Below are positions 10,007 through 25,332 of a stretch of DNA of 64,000 nucleotides, piece by piece. Origin of the DNA: Cichorium intybus. Taxonomy: Eukaryota > Streptophyta > Magnoliopsida > Asterales > Asteraceae. The DNA lies in contig CM042010.1 of the NCBI GenBank assembly GCA_023525715.1, positions 65,352,966 through 65,416,965 of the forward strand. The letters are read 5' to 3'. The notes under the pieces were generated by a model. That model made no database searches. It had not been told where the DNA came from and worked only from the letters and a program-made list of their open reading frames with translations. A program made the position numbers and the translations under genes. Each line of letters opens with the position of its first letter. Position 1 is the stretch's first letter.

Positions 10007-11207
10007 ATCGAATTATTCCTTTCCATGGGGACACTTTCAACATTACCATGTCCCCAACATTGAACTCTAACAGCTTTCTTCTTCTATCTGCATATTGCTT
10101 TTGGCGGTTTTGGGCTACCCGCATATGCTCACGAATGCTTTGTATCTTCTCTTCTGTTTCAGCTACAATTTCCGGTCCCGCCAATGGTTTCTCTCCCATC
10201 TCTGCCCAGCAAGTTGGTGTTCGGCACGGTGCACCATATAAAGCTTCAAAAGGTGCCATCTGTATACTTGAGTGATAAGTGTTGTTGTAGGCAAACTCTA
10301 CCAAAGGCAGATGATCTTCCCAACTGCCTCCAAAATCAATGATGCAGGCTCGTAGCATATCTTCAAGTGTTTGTATCGTTCTTTCCGACTGACCATCCGT
10401 CTGGGGATGATACGCAGTGCTTAATAAAGCTTTTGTACCAAAATGCTTTTGGAAACTCTGCCAGAAATGTGAATTGAACCGATTATCTCTATCAGAATTT
10501 ATTGAAGTTGGCACTCCATGTCGTTTCACAATTTCTTTCGTATATATCTCAGCTAGCTTTGATACTTGATAATCTTCTCGGATTGGAATAAAATGAGCCA
10601 ACTTTGTTAACCTGTCAATTATCACCCATATAGAATCATATCCTCGAGGAGTCCAAGGCAACTTGGTGATGAAATCCATGGTGATTTCATCCCATTTCTT
10701 CTTTGGTACTGGCAATGGCTGCACTGCTCCATAAGGCTTCTGATGATTAGCTTTTACCTGAAGACATGTCAAATAGTTCTCTACAAATCGTCCCACATCT
10801 CGCTTCATATCTGGCCACCAGTAGTACGGTTTTAAGGTATAATACATTCGTGTACTAACAGGATGAACCGAATACCTAGTACAGTGAGCATCCTCTAGCA
10901 ATAACTGTCTCGCCTCGCCATGTCTCGGAACCCAAACTCGCCCTTGGAAAGTTTTGATTCCTTGTGCATTTTCCACAAGTTTCTCTACATAACCAATCAT
11001 CCTTTCTTTCTTCAAGTCATTGGCTTCGACTTGGCATCTACGTATCAACTCTGGTAATCGACTCACAATCCCCATTCGAGCCGATACGACTCGAATAGGC
11101 GGCTCCTTACGGCTTAGTGCATCCGCCACCACATTAGCTTTACCAGGATGGTAAAGTATTTCACAATCATAATCTTTTAGTAGATCCATCCACCGTACTT
11201 GCCTCAT
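9936..11207 (-). pseudogene. pol: RNase H C-terminus and integrase (element F)
   Basis: It begins with the RNase H end (DCEILYHPGKANVVADALSR) and continues into integrase. It shows the zinc-binding region (YSVHPVST...YLTC), the core region with ITMDFITKLP, SDRDNRF and GQSERTIQT carrying the three catalytic acidic residues, and conserved FEALYGAPCRTP. The first cysteine of the CxxC pair is Tyr here (CLTC in D), which should disable the zinc finger. It is separated from the RT by a 1-bp deletion near 11265 in RNase H and loses its frame at the deletion near 9995. Confidence 0.88.
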
Positions 11208-11236
11208 GTTTAACTCTTTCTGATCAAACAGGTATT

Positions 11237-12583
11237 TCAGACTTTTATGATCTGTATAATCTGAAATCGCACTCCATAAAGATAATGTCGCCAGATTTTT
11301 AATGCAAAAATTATTGCCGCCAACTCTAAATCATGTACTGGGTAAGCTTTTTCATGTGGTTTCAGTTGTCGAGAGGCATACGCTATCACTCGTCCTTTTT
11401 GCATCAACACGCATCCAAGACCACTTAAGGAGGCATCGCTGTAAAGAACAAAGTCTTCTACTCCTTGTGGTAAAGCCAACACTGGAGCCTTGCATAAGCC
11501 ATCTCGTAGTTGTTCAAAGGCTGATTGTTGTGCCTCAGTCCAACTAAATTTCTCCGTCTTCTTGGTTAATTTGGTTAAAGGTATAGCTATACGAGAAAAG
11601 TTTTCTACAAATCGTCGATAATAACCTGCTAACCCCAAGAAACTACGAACCTCCATTGGACTCTTTGGCGGCTCCCAACTCATTACGGCTTCGATCTTTG
11701 CTGGATCTACCTTTATACCGTCTTCATTTATCACAAGGCCAAGAAATTGGATCTCCCGCAACCAAAATTCACATTTTGAAAATTTTGCATATAATTTCTC
11801 GTCTCGAAGAAGATCTAGCATTTGTTGTAAATGAAATCTGTGCTCATCTCGACTCTTTGAATAAATCAGGATGTCGTCGATAAACACAATTATGAATTTA
11901 TCAAGAAAGGGACGACAAACCCGATTCATCAAATCCATAAAAACGGCTGGAGCATTTGTCAAACCGAACGGCATGACTAAGAACTCGTAATGGCCATACC
12001 TCGTACGAAAAGCTGTCTTCGGAATATCAGCTTCTTGTACTCTCAATTGATGATAGCCTGATCTCAAATCAATCTTTGAAAAATACGTGGCCCCATGCAG
12101 TTGATCAAATAAGTCATCGATCCTCGGCAACGGGTAACGATTCTTTATAGTGATCTTGTTGAGCTCCCGATAATCTATACACATTCTCATAGATCCATCT
12201 GTATTTTTTACAAAGAGTATAGGCGCACCCCACGGAGACGAACTCGGACGTATAAACCCAAGTTCCAATAACTCTTGCAACTGTCTCTTTAATTCTTCCA
12301 TCTCAGATGGTGCTAATCGATAAGGTGGTCGAGCTACCGGCTTCGCCCCCGGTATGACATCGATCACAAATTCCACTTGTCTACTTGATGGTACACCTGG
12401 AAGATTTTCGGGAAATACATCGGGATAATCACAAACCACTTCTACTTCTTCTATTTTGGAATGTTTTGACTCAGCACTAATCACGTGTGCCATAATCAAT
12501 TCACCCCCTTTTTCTATATATCTCCGAGCCGTGGCAAGTGACACTATCGATACTTTTCGGGAATGTCGTTCACCTCGTATCAA
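11237..12583 (-). pseudogene. pol: Reverse transcriptase and RNase H N-terminus (element F)
   Basis: Contains the pre-RT region (FPENLPGVPSSRQVEF), then the RT with MRMCIDYRELN, DLRSGYHQLR, PFGLTNAPAVF and the catalytic FIDDILIYS near 11873-11884, then RNase H (VLYSDASLSGLGCVLM). It is in the same frame as the upstream gag-protease; the break at 12587-12589 is a single TGA where D has CGA (Arg). It ends through a 1-bp deletion in RNase H after YGVRFQI. With those two lesions reversed the frame would be continuous. Confidence 0.9.
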
Positions 12584-12586
12584 AAT

Positions 12587-14224
12587 TCAGGAATCACTCG
12601 GTGTCTTTATGGAAAGTGTTTTCTCATGACAATCCATTTGACCTCTATTATCATCCATCCAATCCATCCCGACTATCACATCAAACTCATGATTAGTGAT
12701 CGGCTTCAGATCTATAGGGTACGCAATCCCATAGATTTCAAGCCGACACTGTTTATAATGACTCTTTACAAAAACACATCTCCCATCTGCTACATCTACT
12801 ATTATTTTCTCATATAAATCAGCTAATGGAATATCTAGTTTAGAAGCAAAAGACTCTGATATAAAAGACACAGATGCACCCGAATCAAAAGGTACTCTTG
12901 CTTGAAAAGAGTTCAAGCTAAAGATACCTGTGATAACATCGGTCCGATCTCTAGCCTCATCGACAGTTAATTGAAAAGCTTGCGTTTTCACATGACCACC
13001 ACCCCTATCTCTTCGATCATCTCGATCTCGACCTCCTCCTTGGCCAATCTTTTGAAAATCTCTTTGTGGCTCAGACTTCATCTTTGGGAAATTTGGACGA
13101 ATATGCCCGCTCTCTCCATAATTGAAACAAAGGGGGCGACTCTCGGTACACTGGCGAGCCATATGTCCCGTCTTTCCACACTGGAAACAAACTGATGGAG
13201 GGTTTCGGGGATCACATTCTCCCATGTGTTTTCGCCTACACTTCTTACACCATTTTTCTTCATTCTTCTTGGTTTCACCACGAACTTGAGAACCCGTGGT
13301 AATGGATCTCCGAGAAGTATCTATAGCTTTACCTTCCCACTTTCTCTTTAATCCTTCAACTTCTCTTTCGGTTCTTCTCTCTTCCTCCTGTCTTTGCAAT
13401 TCCCTTTCTCTCGATCTTGCTGCCTCAGTAACTTGTTGAAAGGTAGTATATCTGGAACTCGGCAAAAACTCTCGGATCTGGGTTTTTAAACCCCACAAGT
13501 AACGATCCATCTTACGCTCCTCTGTATCAACTTGATGTTGTGCAAATCTTGCCTTCTCATTAAAATCTAGTGTGTATTGTTGTACTGTTCTCGACCCTTG
13601 TTGTAACTTCAAAAACTCTTCCTCTATTCCCTTCATAGCATTATTGGAACAATAGTATTCAGTGAACTTCAACTTGAATTGTTCCCAGTTCAGTGTATAC
13701 GCCAAACTCTCTCCTATCTCCATACACATATTCTCCCACCAGAACTGTGCATCTTCTTTTAGCAAGTTTGTTGCAAACTCCACTTTATCTGCCTCATCGC
13801 ATTTACTGGTACGGAACATCTTTTCAACATGTGTTAACCAATTCTTGGCTGCTATGGGATCATCTTTCCCATAGAAATCGTATGGCTTGCATTTCTGAAA
13901 AACATCATAAATGCACTTCCTTATCTTCTCAGGTATTCTCGCTCTACCCGCCTCAGTATAGACCTCTTCACGATCCTCCCTGTGCTCAGGTTGAACCGGT
14001 GGTTGTCCCAAAGGACCTCCAGTTGCAGTCTCCGTCTGAGGCCTCAAATAATTTGGTAGTAATTCTTTAAGTGCTTTGGCTACTTCAGCCGCAATCATAG
14101 CTTGCATATTACTCTACGTCTCGGGAGGTTGCTCTCCCTCGGGTTGATGCTCTTTACCCGAATCTCGTGATCCCAATTGATCTCTTGATGGATCACCTCG
14201 CTCTTTTTCTTTTCCAGTGCTCAT
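12587..14224 (-). pseudogene. gag: Gag and protease (element F)
   Basis: The best start is the ATG at 14224-14222, because element D has a matching start and the same N-terminal residues. Codon 37 (14116-14114) is TAG where D has CAG, leaving an open frame only from 14107. Gag contains FYGKDDPIAAKNWL and AQFWWENMC, then zinc knuckles: CFQCGKTGHMARQC is intact (about 13147-13188), while the third (CFNYGESGHIRPNF) has lost two cysteines that D retains. The protease follows with FDSGASVSFIS (active site DSG, about 12878-12886) and DVIVGMDWM. The segment ends at the TGA at 12589-12587. Confidence 0.9.
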
Positions 14225-14264
14225 CTTAACTGAAAAAGAAATTTAACTCATTTAATAATCACCA

Positions 14265-14611
14265 CCATAATACTCAATATGATGTGTAATCAACTCAATT
14301 GTATATCACTATAATACTCAATATAGTGTATAATCAACTCAATTGTATATCACTATAATACTCAATATAGTGTATAATCAACTCAATTGTATATCACTAT
14401 AATACTCAATATAGTGTATAATCAACTCAATTGTATAACACTATAATACTCAATATAGTGTATAATCAACTCAATTGTATATCACTATAATACTCAATAT
14501 AGTGTATAATCAACTCAATTGTATATCACTATAATACTCAATATAGTGTATAATCAACTCAATTGTATATCACTATAATACTCAATATAGTGTATAATCA
14601 ACTCAATTGTG
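14265..14611 (-). repeat. 44-bp tandem repeat array in the element F leader, hairpin-forming
   Basis: Seven units of 44 bp start at 14297 and recur every 44 bp up to 14605, flanked by diverged partial units. Each unit contains CACTATA-ATACTCAA-TATAGTG, a 7-bp stem with an 8-nt loop, extended by TATA on both sides with one bulged base. The hairpins lie at 14302-14332 and every 44 bp to 14566-14596. It lies between the PBS and the gag start. D has a shorter version with CACCATA/TATGGTG stems. Confidence 0.92.
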
Positions 14612-14710
14612 ATACACCGCGGAGGATAGCTACTCGGGACTCTTTGGGACTTCTCTATCTCATTGGTTTAAGTCTAAACCCATCTTCAAGGTTTAATTCC
14701 CTTAAACCAA

Positions 14711-14723
14711 GGCTCTGATACCA
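14711..14723 (-). other. Primer-binding site (element F), initiator tRNA-Met
   Basis: The minus strand reads TGGTATCAGAGCC, 3 nt downstream of the 5' LTR end. Confidence 0.92.
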
Positions 14724-14726
14724 ACT

Positions 14727-16225
14727 TGTAACACTCGGTTCCTCAATTTTAGGATATACCAATTTCTTAATTCAACATTCTATCATTAAAGGTATGATCC
14801 CAAAAAGAGTAACAAGTATACACAAGATTGTTATCAAAAGCTTAGTTCAAGTCCTAAATTATTACATCAACTATTTACAACTGTTTAACAAAACCGGGTT
14901 TACTTCATGTTTCAAAGCAACAAAAGTAAGTTTAAGTCAAAGTCTAAGTCCAAATGTAGCTATCCATCCATGCTCCTCTTCCCGCGGTCACCACTACCAG
15001 AACCTAACACAAATCAGAATAACAAACAATTTCTGAGCTTTCTTCCATATACTCAAAATTTAAGGTTAGTTGAATTACATCATTCATCATCTCATTTGAT
15101 TTTATCTCAATGGACTATCTCAGTCCATAGTGTGTCTCACACACCATTTCTCTTTCTTCCATATACTCAAAATTTAGTTATATTCAACCAAATTAGATAT
15201 AGCTTACTTCTTATTTGAAAATAACATCATTATAAAACATAATCATCTAATAATTAACTACTCACCTGAATTTGAGTCGATATGTGGAACTCCCGAACCT
15301 CGTGTGTGTTCCTGTCTAGCCTTAGCTGTAACACAATGACTCAAACTCAATACTCAATTTCAAGAAAATCTCAATCATACTCAATATTCATATCAATCAA
15401 GGAATTGGAATCATAAGAGAGGGTTACAATCAAAAGATAGCAATACTATCCTAATTGTAACTTCCAATTTCACAAATTTAACTCATATAACCCTAGGATC
15501 ATAATACAAGCACTTTGTAAGCTTGAGTTTCGAATTAGAAATCTATTACACACACTAATCCAAGTAACTCACTCTAATTCATGCTAGATGCATGTGGTTT
15601 ATCAAAACCACAAGGAACCATCTCAATTCCAAAGATTCAACCGTCAAAACAAGATAAAAATCAAAGAGGTTTACCTTTCAAGCTCAAGGAACTAATCTCT
15701 AGCTTCAAATCGTGAAAGATGGGCCTTAATCTTTACTTAGATGGGTAGAAATCGAATTCTAGGGTTTGGGAGGGTTTTTAGTCGAATTGGGAATGACCCA
15801 AATGAAAGAAAACTCGACTTTAAAATAGCCTTGGGTGCGCGACACGACCCGTGTAGGCTCACACGACCCGTGTGAGGCCTACGGCAAGCTAACTTGAAAT
15901 TTTGCAGACTCACACGACCCGTGTTGATTCACACGACCCGTGTGAGACCCAACCTTGCCTGGGTAATTTTTGAACAAGAGCTACACGACCCGTGTGAAGT
16001 TACACGACCCGTGCAGGTCTGAAAAGGTTACTGCTTTGCTTCTCAAGCCTTTCTACACGACCCGTGTGACCTTACACGACCCGTGTAGCTCTGATTTGAC
16101 ATTTTACAAATCCAAACTTTACTCAATTGGGTTTCTAACCATCTTAACTCATATAACAACCTATTTAATCTTAATTACACTAAGATTAACACAAATGTTA
16201 TATAAATTAATAATACGGTATTACA
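14727..16225 (-). repeat. Element F 5' LTR
   Basis: 1499 bp, TGTAATACCG...GTGTTACA on the minus strand. It carries eight ACACGACCCGTGT palindromes in four pairs (15842-16086) and a TATA-like TATTTTAAAG next to them (about 15818-15827). At 15038-15062 a 25-bp block is identical to 15152-15176 of the same LTR and replaces the sequence seen in the 3' LTR and in D. Confidence 0.95.
15842..16086 (-). promoter_or_regulatory. Array of paired ACACGACCCGTGT palindromes (F 5' LTR)
   Basis: Copies start at 15842/15861, 15912/15931, 15983/16002 and 16055/16074. Within each pair the spacing is exactly 19 bp; pairs are 70, 71 and 72 bp apart. Each copy is an inverted repeat ACACG-ACC-CGTGT; one has CGTGC. 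The array lies upstream (in the element's sense) of a TATA-like sequence, so a U3 enhancer role is plausible but inferred. Confidence 0.8.
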
Positions 16226-16230
16226 CCTAT

Positions 16231-17974
16231 AATCGTGTCAAAGCCAGTGGGAGTGTCGTTGTGATCTGTCTATCAATGTATGTTAGTTACATACCATTTC
16301 TAGGAAACGTCCCTTATTAAGAGATGATACGCTGTGAAAAATCTAGAACAGATACAACATACTCAGGTGGTCACAAGCATTTATCAGATAGATGACATCA
16401 TCAGTATAGACCCTGCCAATGTAAGTGTGATGAATTGGCATGATCTAAAAGAAATACGACGTAATCACGTTGTTGCCAACATCTATTATATAGATGATAT
16501 CGTCAGTATAGACCTAGCCATTATGAGTATGATCTTGATAAGACTCAAGATCCATGAAAGAAAGATTCTTCAAAAGGAAAGAGTTTCTGAAAGTCATGGC
16601 ATAAGGATAATGAGTAATCCATAGGTTCTGAAAAGATTCAGAATGGAATAGATCGGATTCCATGAGCTTCTGCAAATTGGATCGATCATAGGTGTCATGG
16701 ACTTATCCTGATAACTTGATGCTTGGAGTATAGTAAGTTGGATTCAGGATACAACCTGGCTAAGAATACTGGACGGATTATTTGAGCACACGTGAGAAAA
16801 TCATTGAGAAATGATTGGGGTGAATGTAATAATAATTTGAAAGGAGTTTTGAATCTGTAATTATTAACACCAGAATATGGTGCTAAAGGACTTTATGGTT
16901 AAAGAGTTTCGTTGGTATTCTGATGGAGCACGTGTGGTTCACCGGCACATCATAACATCTCGAAATAGTCTTAGGGTGCAGTCATCTGGACTAAAGACCC
17001 CAAGAACCATGAGAAGTCCCAGTACACATCACCATTTTCGGAATGGAGTTGGGAGAGAGAAAGACAGGATGACATATTGAAATATCATCGGAAGAGTATC
17101 TGATTGAATTGAAAGTTTAAAAGAAACCAAGAAACACATAACAGTATTATGCCAGATCCGACTAGGTGATTACCTGGTGGAGACTTGGTAATAAGCAGGA
17201 GTAGCTGCCAGTCAGATTTTTATGTTTCGCTTTTGCATGTTTTACTTCCCGAATAATTTGATTATTCAAAAGTCCACAGTCGCTCATACTTTCGGAAGTC
17301 AGTAGTGAATTATGACTGTCATGAATTGAATTGTAGATTATCTAAGGAGTTAGACATAGCAATAGAGTTGCTGCAATGTTCATGAGTGCTTAGAAATGGA
17401 GATTTGAGTATTGGACAAACCCACGCTCAGAGAATTACTTCATGGATTATATCACGAGTAATTCTGAGACGATAAAATCTTATGGTCTTGAAACGGAGAC
17501 ATATTAGTTGAAATTTACAAGTCAGTTGTACATTGATAATGCGTACACGCATCCGTAACTCGATGTCATAAAACGTATTCTTGTGCGCGATTTGATGAGT
17601 AAAGGATACAAGCATATGAGTCAAAGTTTATTCGTTCCTTTTATCCTAACGAGAAATGTGATATTTGTGGGGGCCTCGGTGATTTGGTGTTGACTTACAG
17701 TGCTGGCCAGCCAGGACGAATTGATGTGTTCAATTAGAAGTCCTATGTCATCACAAATCGAAAATCGGGGAACATAGTATCACACTGGGATTGATTATAA
17801 TCCATGTCTCAAGTCCGAATGATATCTTGTAGAATGGAGGATCATATGATCACCTATCTTATAACAGAACTGACTAGGTCAGAGTTCGGCAACGGCTTTT
17901 GGAAGCTACAATTTGCTAATCGATTTAGAAGTTATACTGTCAGTTATAGTCAAAGAGTTATACAAGTGGGAGAC
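16231..17974 (+). mobile_element. Element G, right arm: non-coding core, 3' UTR and PPT
   Basis: Continuation of the 1-668 segment after element F. 16231 to about 17220 matches the non-coding core of E and C in reverse complement, including one conserved hairpin (16921-16952). About 17220-17962 matches the 3' UTR shared with A and B. CAAGTGGGAGAC at 17963-17974 is the PPT, directly before the LTR. No coding sequence is seen. Confidence 0.85.
16921..16952 (+). other. Conserved hairpin motif, stem TGATG/CATCA (element G)
   Basis: TGATG GAGC...GTGTGGTTCACCGGCA CATCA. It occupies the position equivalent to E 3468-3499. Confidence 0.6.
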
Positions 17975-20178
<2,204 letters not shown>

Positions 20179-20183
20179 GATCT

Positions 20184-21298
<1,115 letters not shown>

Positions 21299-22144
21299 GT
21301 CTCCCACTTGGATAAGTCTATGACTATAATTACCAATTTAACCTCTAATTAACCAGCACCTGTAGCTTCCTAAAAACCGCTGCCTAACTCTGATCTAATC
21401 AGTTCTGTCCATAGATAAGTGATCAGATGATCCTCCGTCCAACAAGATATTTTCAGACTCAAGACATGGATTAAAATCAATCCTGGTTTGATTCACTGTT
21501 CCTCGATTTCCGATTTGCATATGACTCTTAGACTACCAATTTAGTCCTAGTTGGCCAACCATTTTAGTCAACTTCAAATTCATCGAGAGGCCTACCGATA
21601 TATGTTCCCTGTTAGGGTCAAGGGACGAATAAACTTTGACTCATATACTTATGTCTTTTACCAAACTAATTACTCACAACAACACGTTTTATAACACCGA
21701 GTTACCGATGTATTTTCGTATTATCAATGAACAACCGCCTAGTAAATCATAACTCATATGTCTTAGCTTAAAGATCAAAAGATATTATCGTCTCAACATT
21801 GCTCGTGATGTAATCCATGAAGCAATCCATTGAGCGCGGGTTTATCCAATACTCAAATCTCCATTTCCAAGTACTCATGAATGTTGCAGCAATCTTTTTG
21901 CAATGTCTAACTCCTTAGACAATCTACAACTAATTCATGACAGTCTTACTTCATACTTACTCCCTAAAAGCATGAGCGACTGTGGATATTTGAATAATCC
22001 AATTATTCAGGAAGTAAAACATGCGAAATGAAACACAATGATAAAGTATTGACAAAATTAGTAAACCATTACTCATTAATAAATCTCCATTATTAAATCA
22101 CAAAAGTCAAATACAACAACATTGTTACAAGTTTCAAAACCTAT
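21299..22144 (-). other. Element B PPT and 3' UTR
   Basis: PPT CCAAGTGGGAGAC (minus strand) next to the LTR, then about 830 bp of 3' UTR down to the pol stop codon at 22145. The portion nearest the LTR (about 740 bp) is shared with C, E and G. Confidence 0.85.
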
Positions 22145-22452
22145 CTAATTACAAAAACTTATATCATCTCTTAATCCAATGCTCCTAGCATGCTGATTGT
22201 GCTTAATCCTACTCGGAGCCTTTGTCAAGGGATCTGCAGGATTATCTTCCGATGATACCCTCTTTACAAGGAGGTGACCTTCTTCTACTTTATGTCTTAT
22301 GTAGTGGTACTTTCTGTCGATATTCCTGGACTTTATTCCTGGACTTTCCATGGTCTTGCAGTTCCTTTGTCAAGGCGACCGCACCTTCATTATCGTAGAA
22401 TAGTTCCAAGGGCTCCTGAATACTCGAGACTACTCCAAGGTCACCGATAAAG
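22145..22452 (-). pseudogene. pol: RNase H C-terminal piece (element B)
   Basis: Matches the end of A's pol: CDNEGAVALTKE equivalent, DRKYHYIRHKVEEGH, VSSEDNPADPLTKA and the terminal RSIGLRDDISFCN. A 13-bp tandem duplication (ATTCCTGGACTTT twice, about 22323-22346) shifts the frame between the two halves. Element C inserted at 22448-22452 (TAAAG) separates it from 37834-39524. Confidence 0.88.
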
Positions 22453-23230
22453 TGAAGGGTTTTATGCAAATCAATGAACTAAAAACCTATGTTCACATGC
22501 AACCTATAAGGATCTATGTTTTCTTCTAATTGAACATATAATAATTCCTAAAGGCTTATAAGAAATTAACTAAAAAATAAAATCAGAAAAACTAACCTTT
22601 TAGGATTTCTTGGAAGCTGAGCAGCACAAGTGTCCTGCCTCAATGAGATCACACCCAGGGAGCAGGAGAGAGGTCACGAAAATTCCAGAGAGACTAGGTA
22701 AAAGTGGCGCAGAAAATAGGCTACCCCAGGGTCCCTATTTATAGTTCCAAGCGGATAACCAGATAAGCCTTTAGAGATAAACCTTTTTGAATTCAAATTA
22801 AGATAAGCCTTTATCTTAATAATTCAAACATATTTATTCTAATTATCATTATCGAAATTATGGTTTATCTTAACCATAATTTCGCTGGTTATTATAGCTG
22901 CCAAAATTGTCACTTACTCAACTATTGAATAATTACAATTCAGCCCCTGCACCTTTAATTAATTAAATTAATCACCAAATTAAATCCAATTAATTCCAGA
23001 TTAATTTCTAATTAATTAATATAGTTTCTAATTAATATACTATCACTTTAATATATTAATAAGCCATTTATTTAATTTCTATTGATTTATTAATCACATA
23101 ATAAATCAATCTTTCTCTCTACTGAACTTTCTACCAAAACTCCAGCTATGAGGGCAACCCAAATAGACTATGCTACTATTAATTAGATAAATACTAATTA
23201 TTAGTCATGGCTTAGACACCTAATCCAACA
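22453..23230 (-). repeat. Element C 3' LTR
   Basis: 778 bp, TGTTGGATTAGG...CCCTTCA on the minus strand. TATTTATA near 22735 marks the likely promoter. It lacks both the (AT)n of B and the GC-rich repeat of E. Confidence 0.94.
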
Positions 23231-24337
23231 GTCTCCCACTTGGATAAGTCTATGACTATAATTACCAATTTAACCTCTAATTAATCAGCAAACTGTAGCT
23301 TCCTAGAAACTGTTGCCGAACTCTGACCCAGTCAGTTCTGTCCATAGATAAGTGATCATATGATCCTTCGTCCAACAAGATATTTTCAGACACGAGACAT
23401 GGATTGAGATCAATCTCTGTCCGATACTCTGTTTCCCGATTTTTCGATTCTGCTTATGACTTTAGAACTTCTAATTGAACACATCAATTTAGTCCAGGCT
23501 GGCCAGCACTTTAGTTAACTTCAAAATCATCGAGAGGCCTACAGATATCTGTGTCCCATCAGGGTCAAGGAACGAATAAGTTTTTACTCATATGCTTATA
23601 TCTTTTACCAGTCAAATTATTCATAACAGCACGTTTTATAACATCGAGTTACCGATGCGTTTTCGTACTATCAATGAACAACTGCCTTTGTAAATTATAA
23701 CTCATATCTATCCACTTCAAGATCATAATATATTATCGTCTCAACATTGCTTATGACATAATCCATGAAGCAATCTATTGAGCATGGGTTTATCAAATAC
23801 TCAAATCTCTATTTCTAAGTACTCATGAATGTTGCAGCAATCCTATTGCTATGTCTAACTCCTTAGACAGTCTACAAACCAATTCATGACAGTCTTGATT
23901 CAATACTTACTTCACAAAGTATGAGCGACTGTGGACCTTTCTGAATAATTAAATTATTCGGGAAGTAAACATGCAAAAGCGAAACATGAAGATCTGAATG
24001 GCAGCTACTCTTGCTTATTACCAAGTCTCCACAAGATAATCACCAAGTCGGACCTTGTCATAAACTATTATCGGTTTCAATATTTCTTTTTAACTTTCAA
24101 TTCTAATTTTACAGCTATGTCTTTATGAATCTTACACTCTTTCTATGTATCCAAAGTATCTTATACTTATACACTTTATTGTAGATGATCCAATCGGATG
24201 CTCATCCGATAACATCTCAATATGTTATCCTGTCAATTTCTCTACTAACTCCATTCTGGTAATGTGTACTGAGACTTTATATGGTTCTGGGGTCTTTAGT
24301 CTACTTGACTGCACCCTAAGACTATTTCGAGGTGTTA

Positions 24338-24369
24338 TGATGTGCCGGTGAACCACACGCGCTCCATCA
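24338..24369 (-). other. Conserved hairpin motif, stem TGATG/CATCA (element C)
   Basis: Same position and stem as E 3468-3499; core TGCCGGTGAACC. Confidence 0.6.
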
Positions 24370-25332
24370 GAATACCAACGAGATTCTTTAACCATGAAGT
24401 CCTTTAACATCATGTTTTGACGTTAATAATTACCACTTTGGAAAATCTTTCAAATTAACCCTATCACTTTCACCCCAATCATTTCCCAATGAATTCTCAC
24501 TTGAGTTCAAACAATCCATCCAGTATTCCCAGCCAGACAATGTCCTGAATCCAACTTACTATGCCCTAAGCATCAAGTCATCAGGACATGTTCATGATAT
24601 TATGATCGATCCAAGAAACTTATGGAACCCGATCCAATCTTATTCCAAACCCTTTCGGAATCCAAAGATTATTTATAATCCTTTTGTCATGATTTTCGAA
24701 AAACTATTTCCTTTTGGAGACTCTTCTCATGCATCTTGAATCTTATCAGGATCATGCTTACAATGGCTAGGTCTATGCTGGCGATTTCATCTATCTAGTA
24801 GATGACTGTGAATTACACGAGTATGTTGCACCTTCTTAATTTCTTTCATGCCAAGTCATCACACTTTGCAATGATAAGAAAACCCTTTCCTGGGTCTATG
24901 CATCTTGAATCTCATCAAGATCATCTTGGCAGAGTCTGGATCTATCTCATAGACGTTTACAACCACATGAGTATGCCGTATTTCTATCAAGTCTTTCATA
25001 GCGATCCGTCTCTTAACACCAAGTCATTACACTTTGTAATGAAAAGAGACGTTTCCTAGAAACAGTATGTGACCTCCATATGGAGATAGTAGATAACGGC
25101 GACACTCCCACCGGCTTTGACACGGTTATGGACTATTCACAAAATCCAGGACTTATGGCATATTTTGAGAATTCAAACCTTTCTGACATTTTAATGGAAA
25201 TCTTTCAGTCCTTTCTCAAAAATACAATCCTTTGGCATATTTTTGAGAATCTGAATATCCTTTCTTGCGAGATGCCCTGGGGAAATCCCGGGCCCATGTA
25301 CCTTTGTATTGGGACACTCTTTGTGAGTCCCT

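Larger units (their letters stand above)
669..16225 (-). mobile_element. Element F, Ty3/gypsy chromovirus-like retrotransposon
   Basis: Complete element in element G, flanked by the 5-bp TSD CCTAT (664-668 and 16226-16230). Its LTRs run TGTAATACC...GTGTTACA when read on the minus strand. The 5' LTR (14727-16225) is 1499 bp. The 3' LTR (669-1592 plus 9095-9669) also adds up to 1499 bp once element E and one copy of its TSD are removed. Order on the minus strand: 5' LTR, PBS, hairpin-repeat leader, gag, protease, RT, RNase H, integrase, chromodomain-like tail, PPT, 3' LTR. The coding region is broken by two nonsense codons, one 1-bp frameshift and one deletion of about 68 bp. Element D is a second copy of the family. 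Confidence 0.96.

Noticed and set aside
14265..14611. Regular repeat array resembling a CRISPR
   Set aside because: The whole 44-bp unit is repeated without unique spacers, in a plant gypsy leader with no cas genes. It is a tandem repeat.
22145..22351. A short stand-alone gene ending RSIGLRDDISFCN
   Set aside because: It is the last piece of B's RNase H, separated from the rest by element C; the apparent start Met arises from a 13-bp duplication that shifts the frame.
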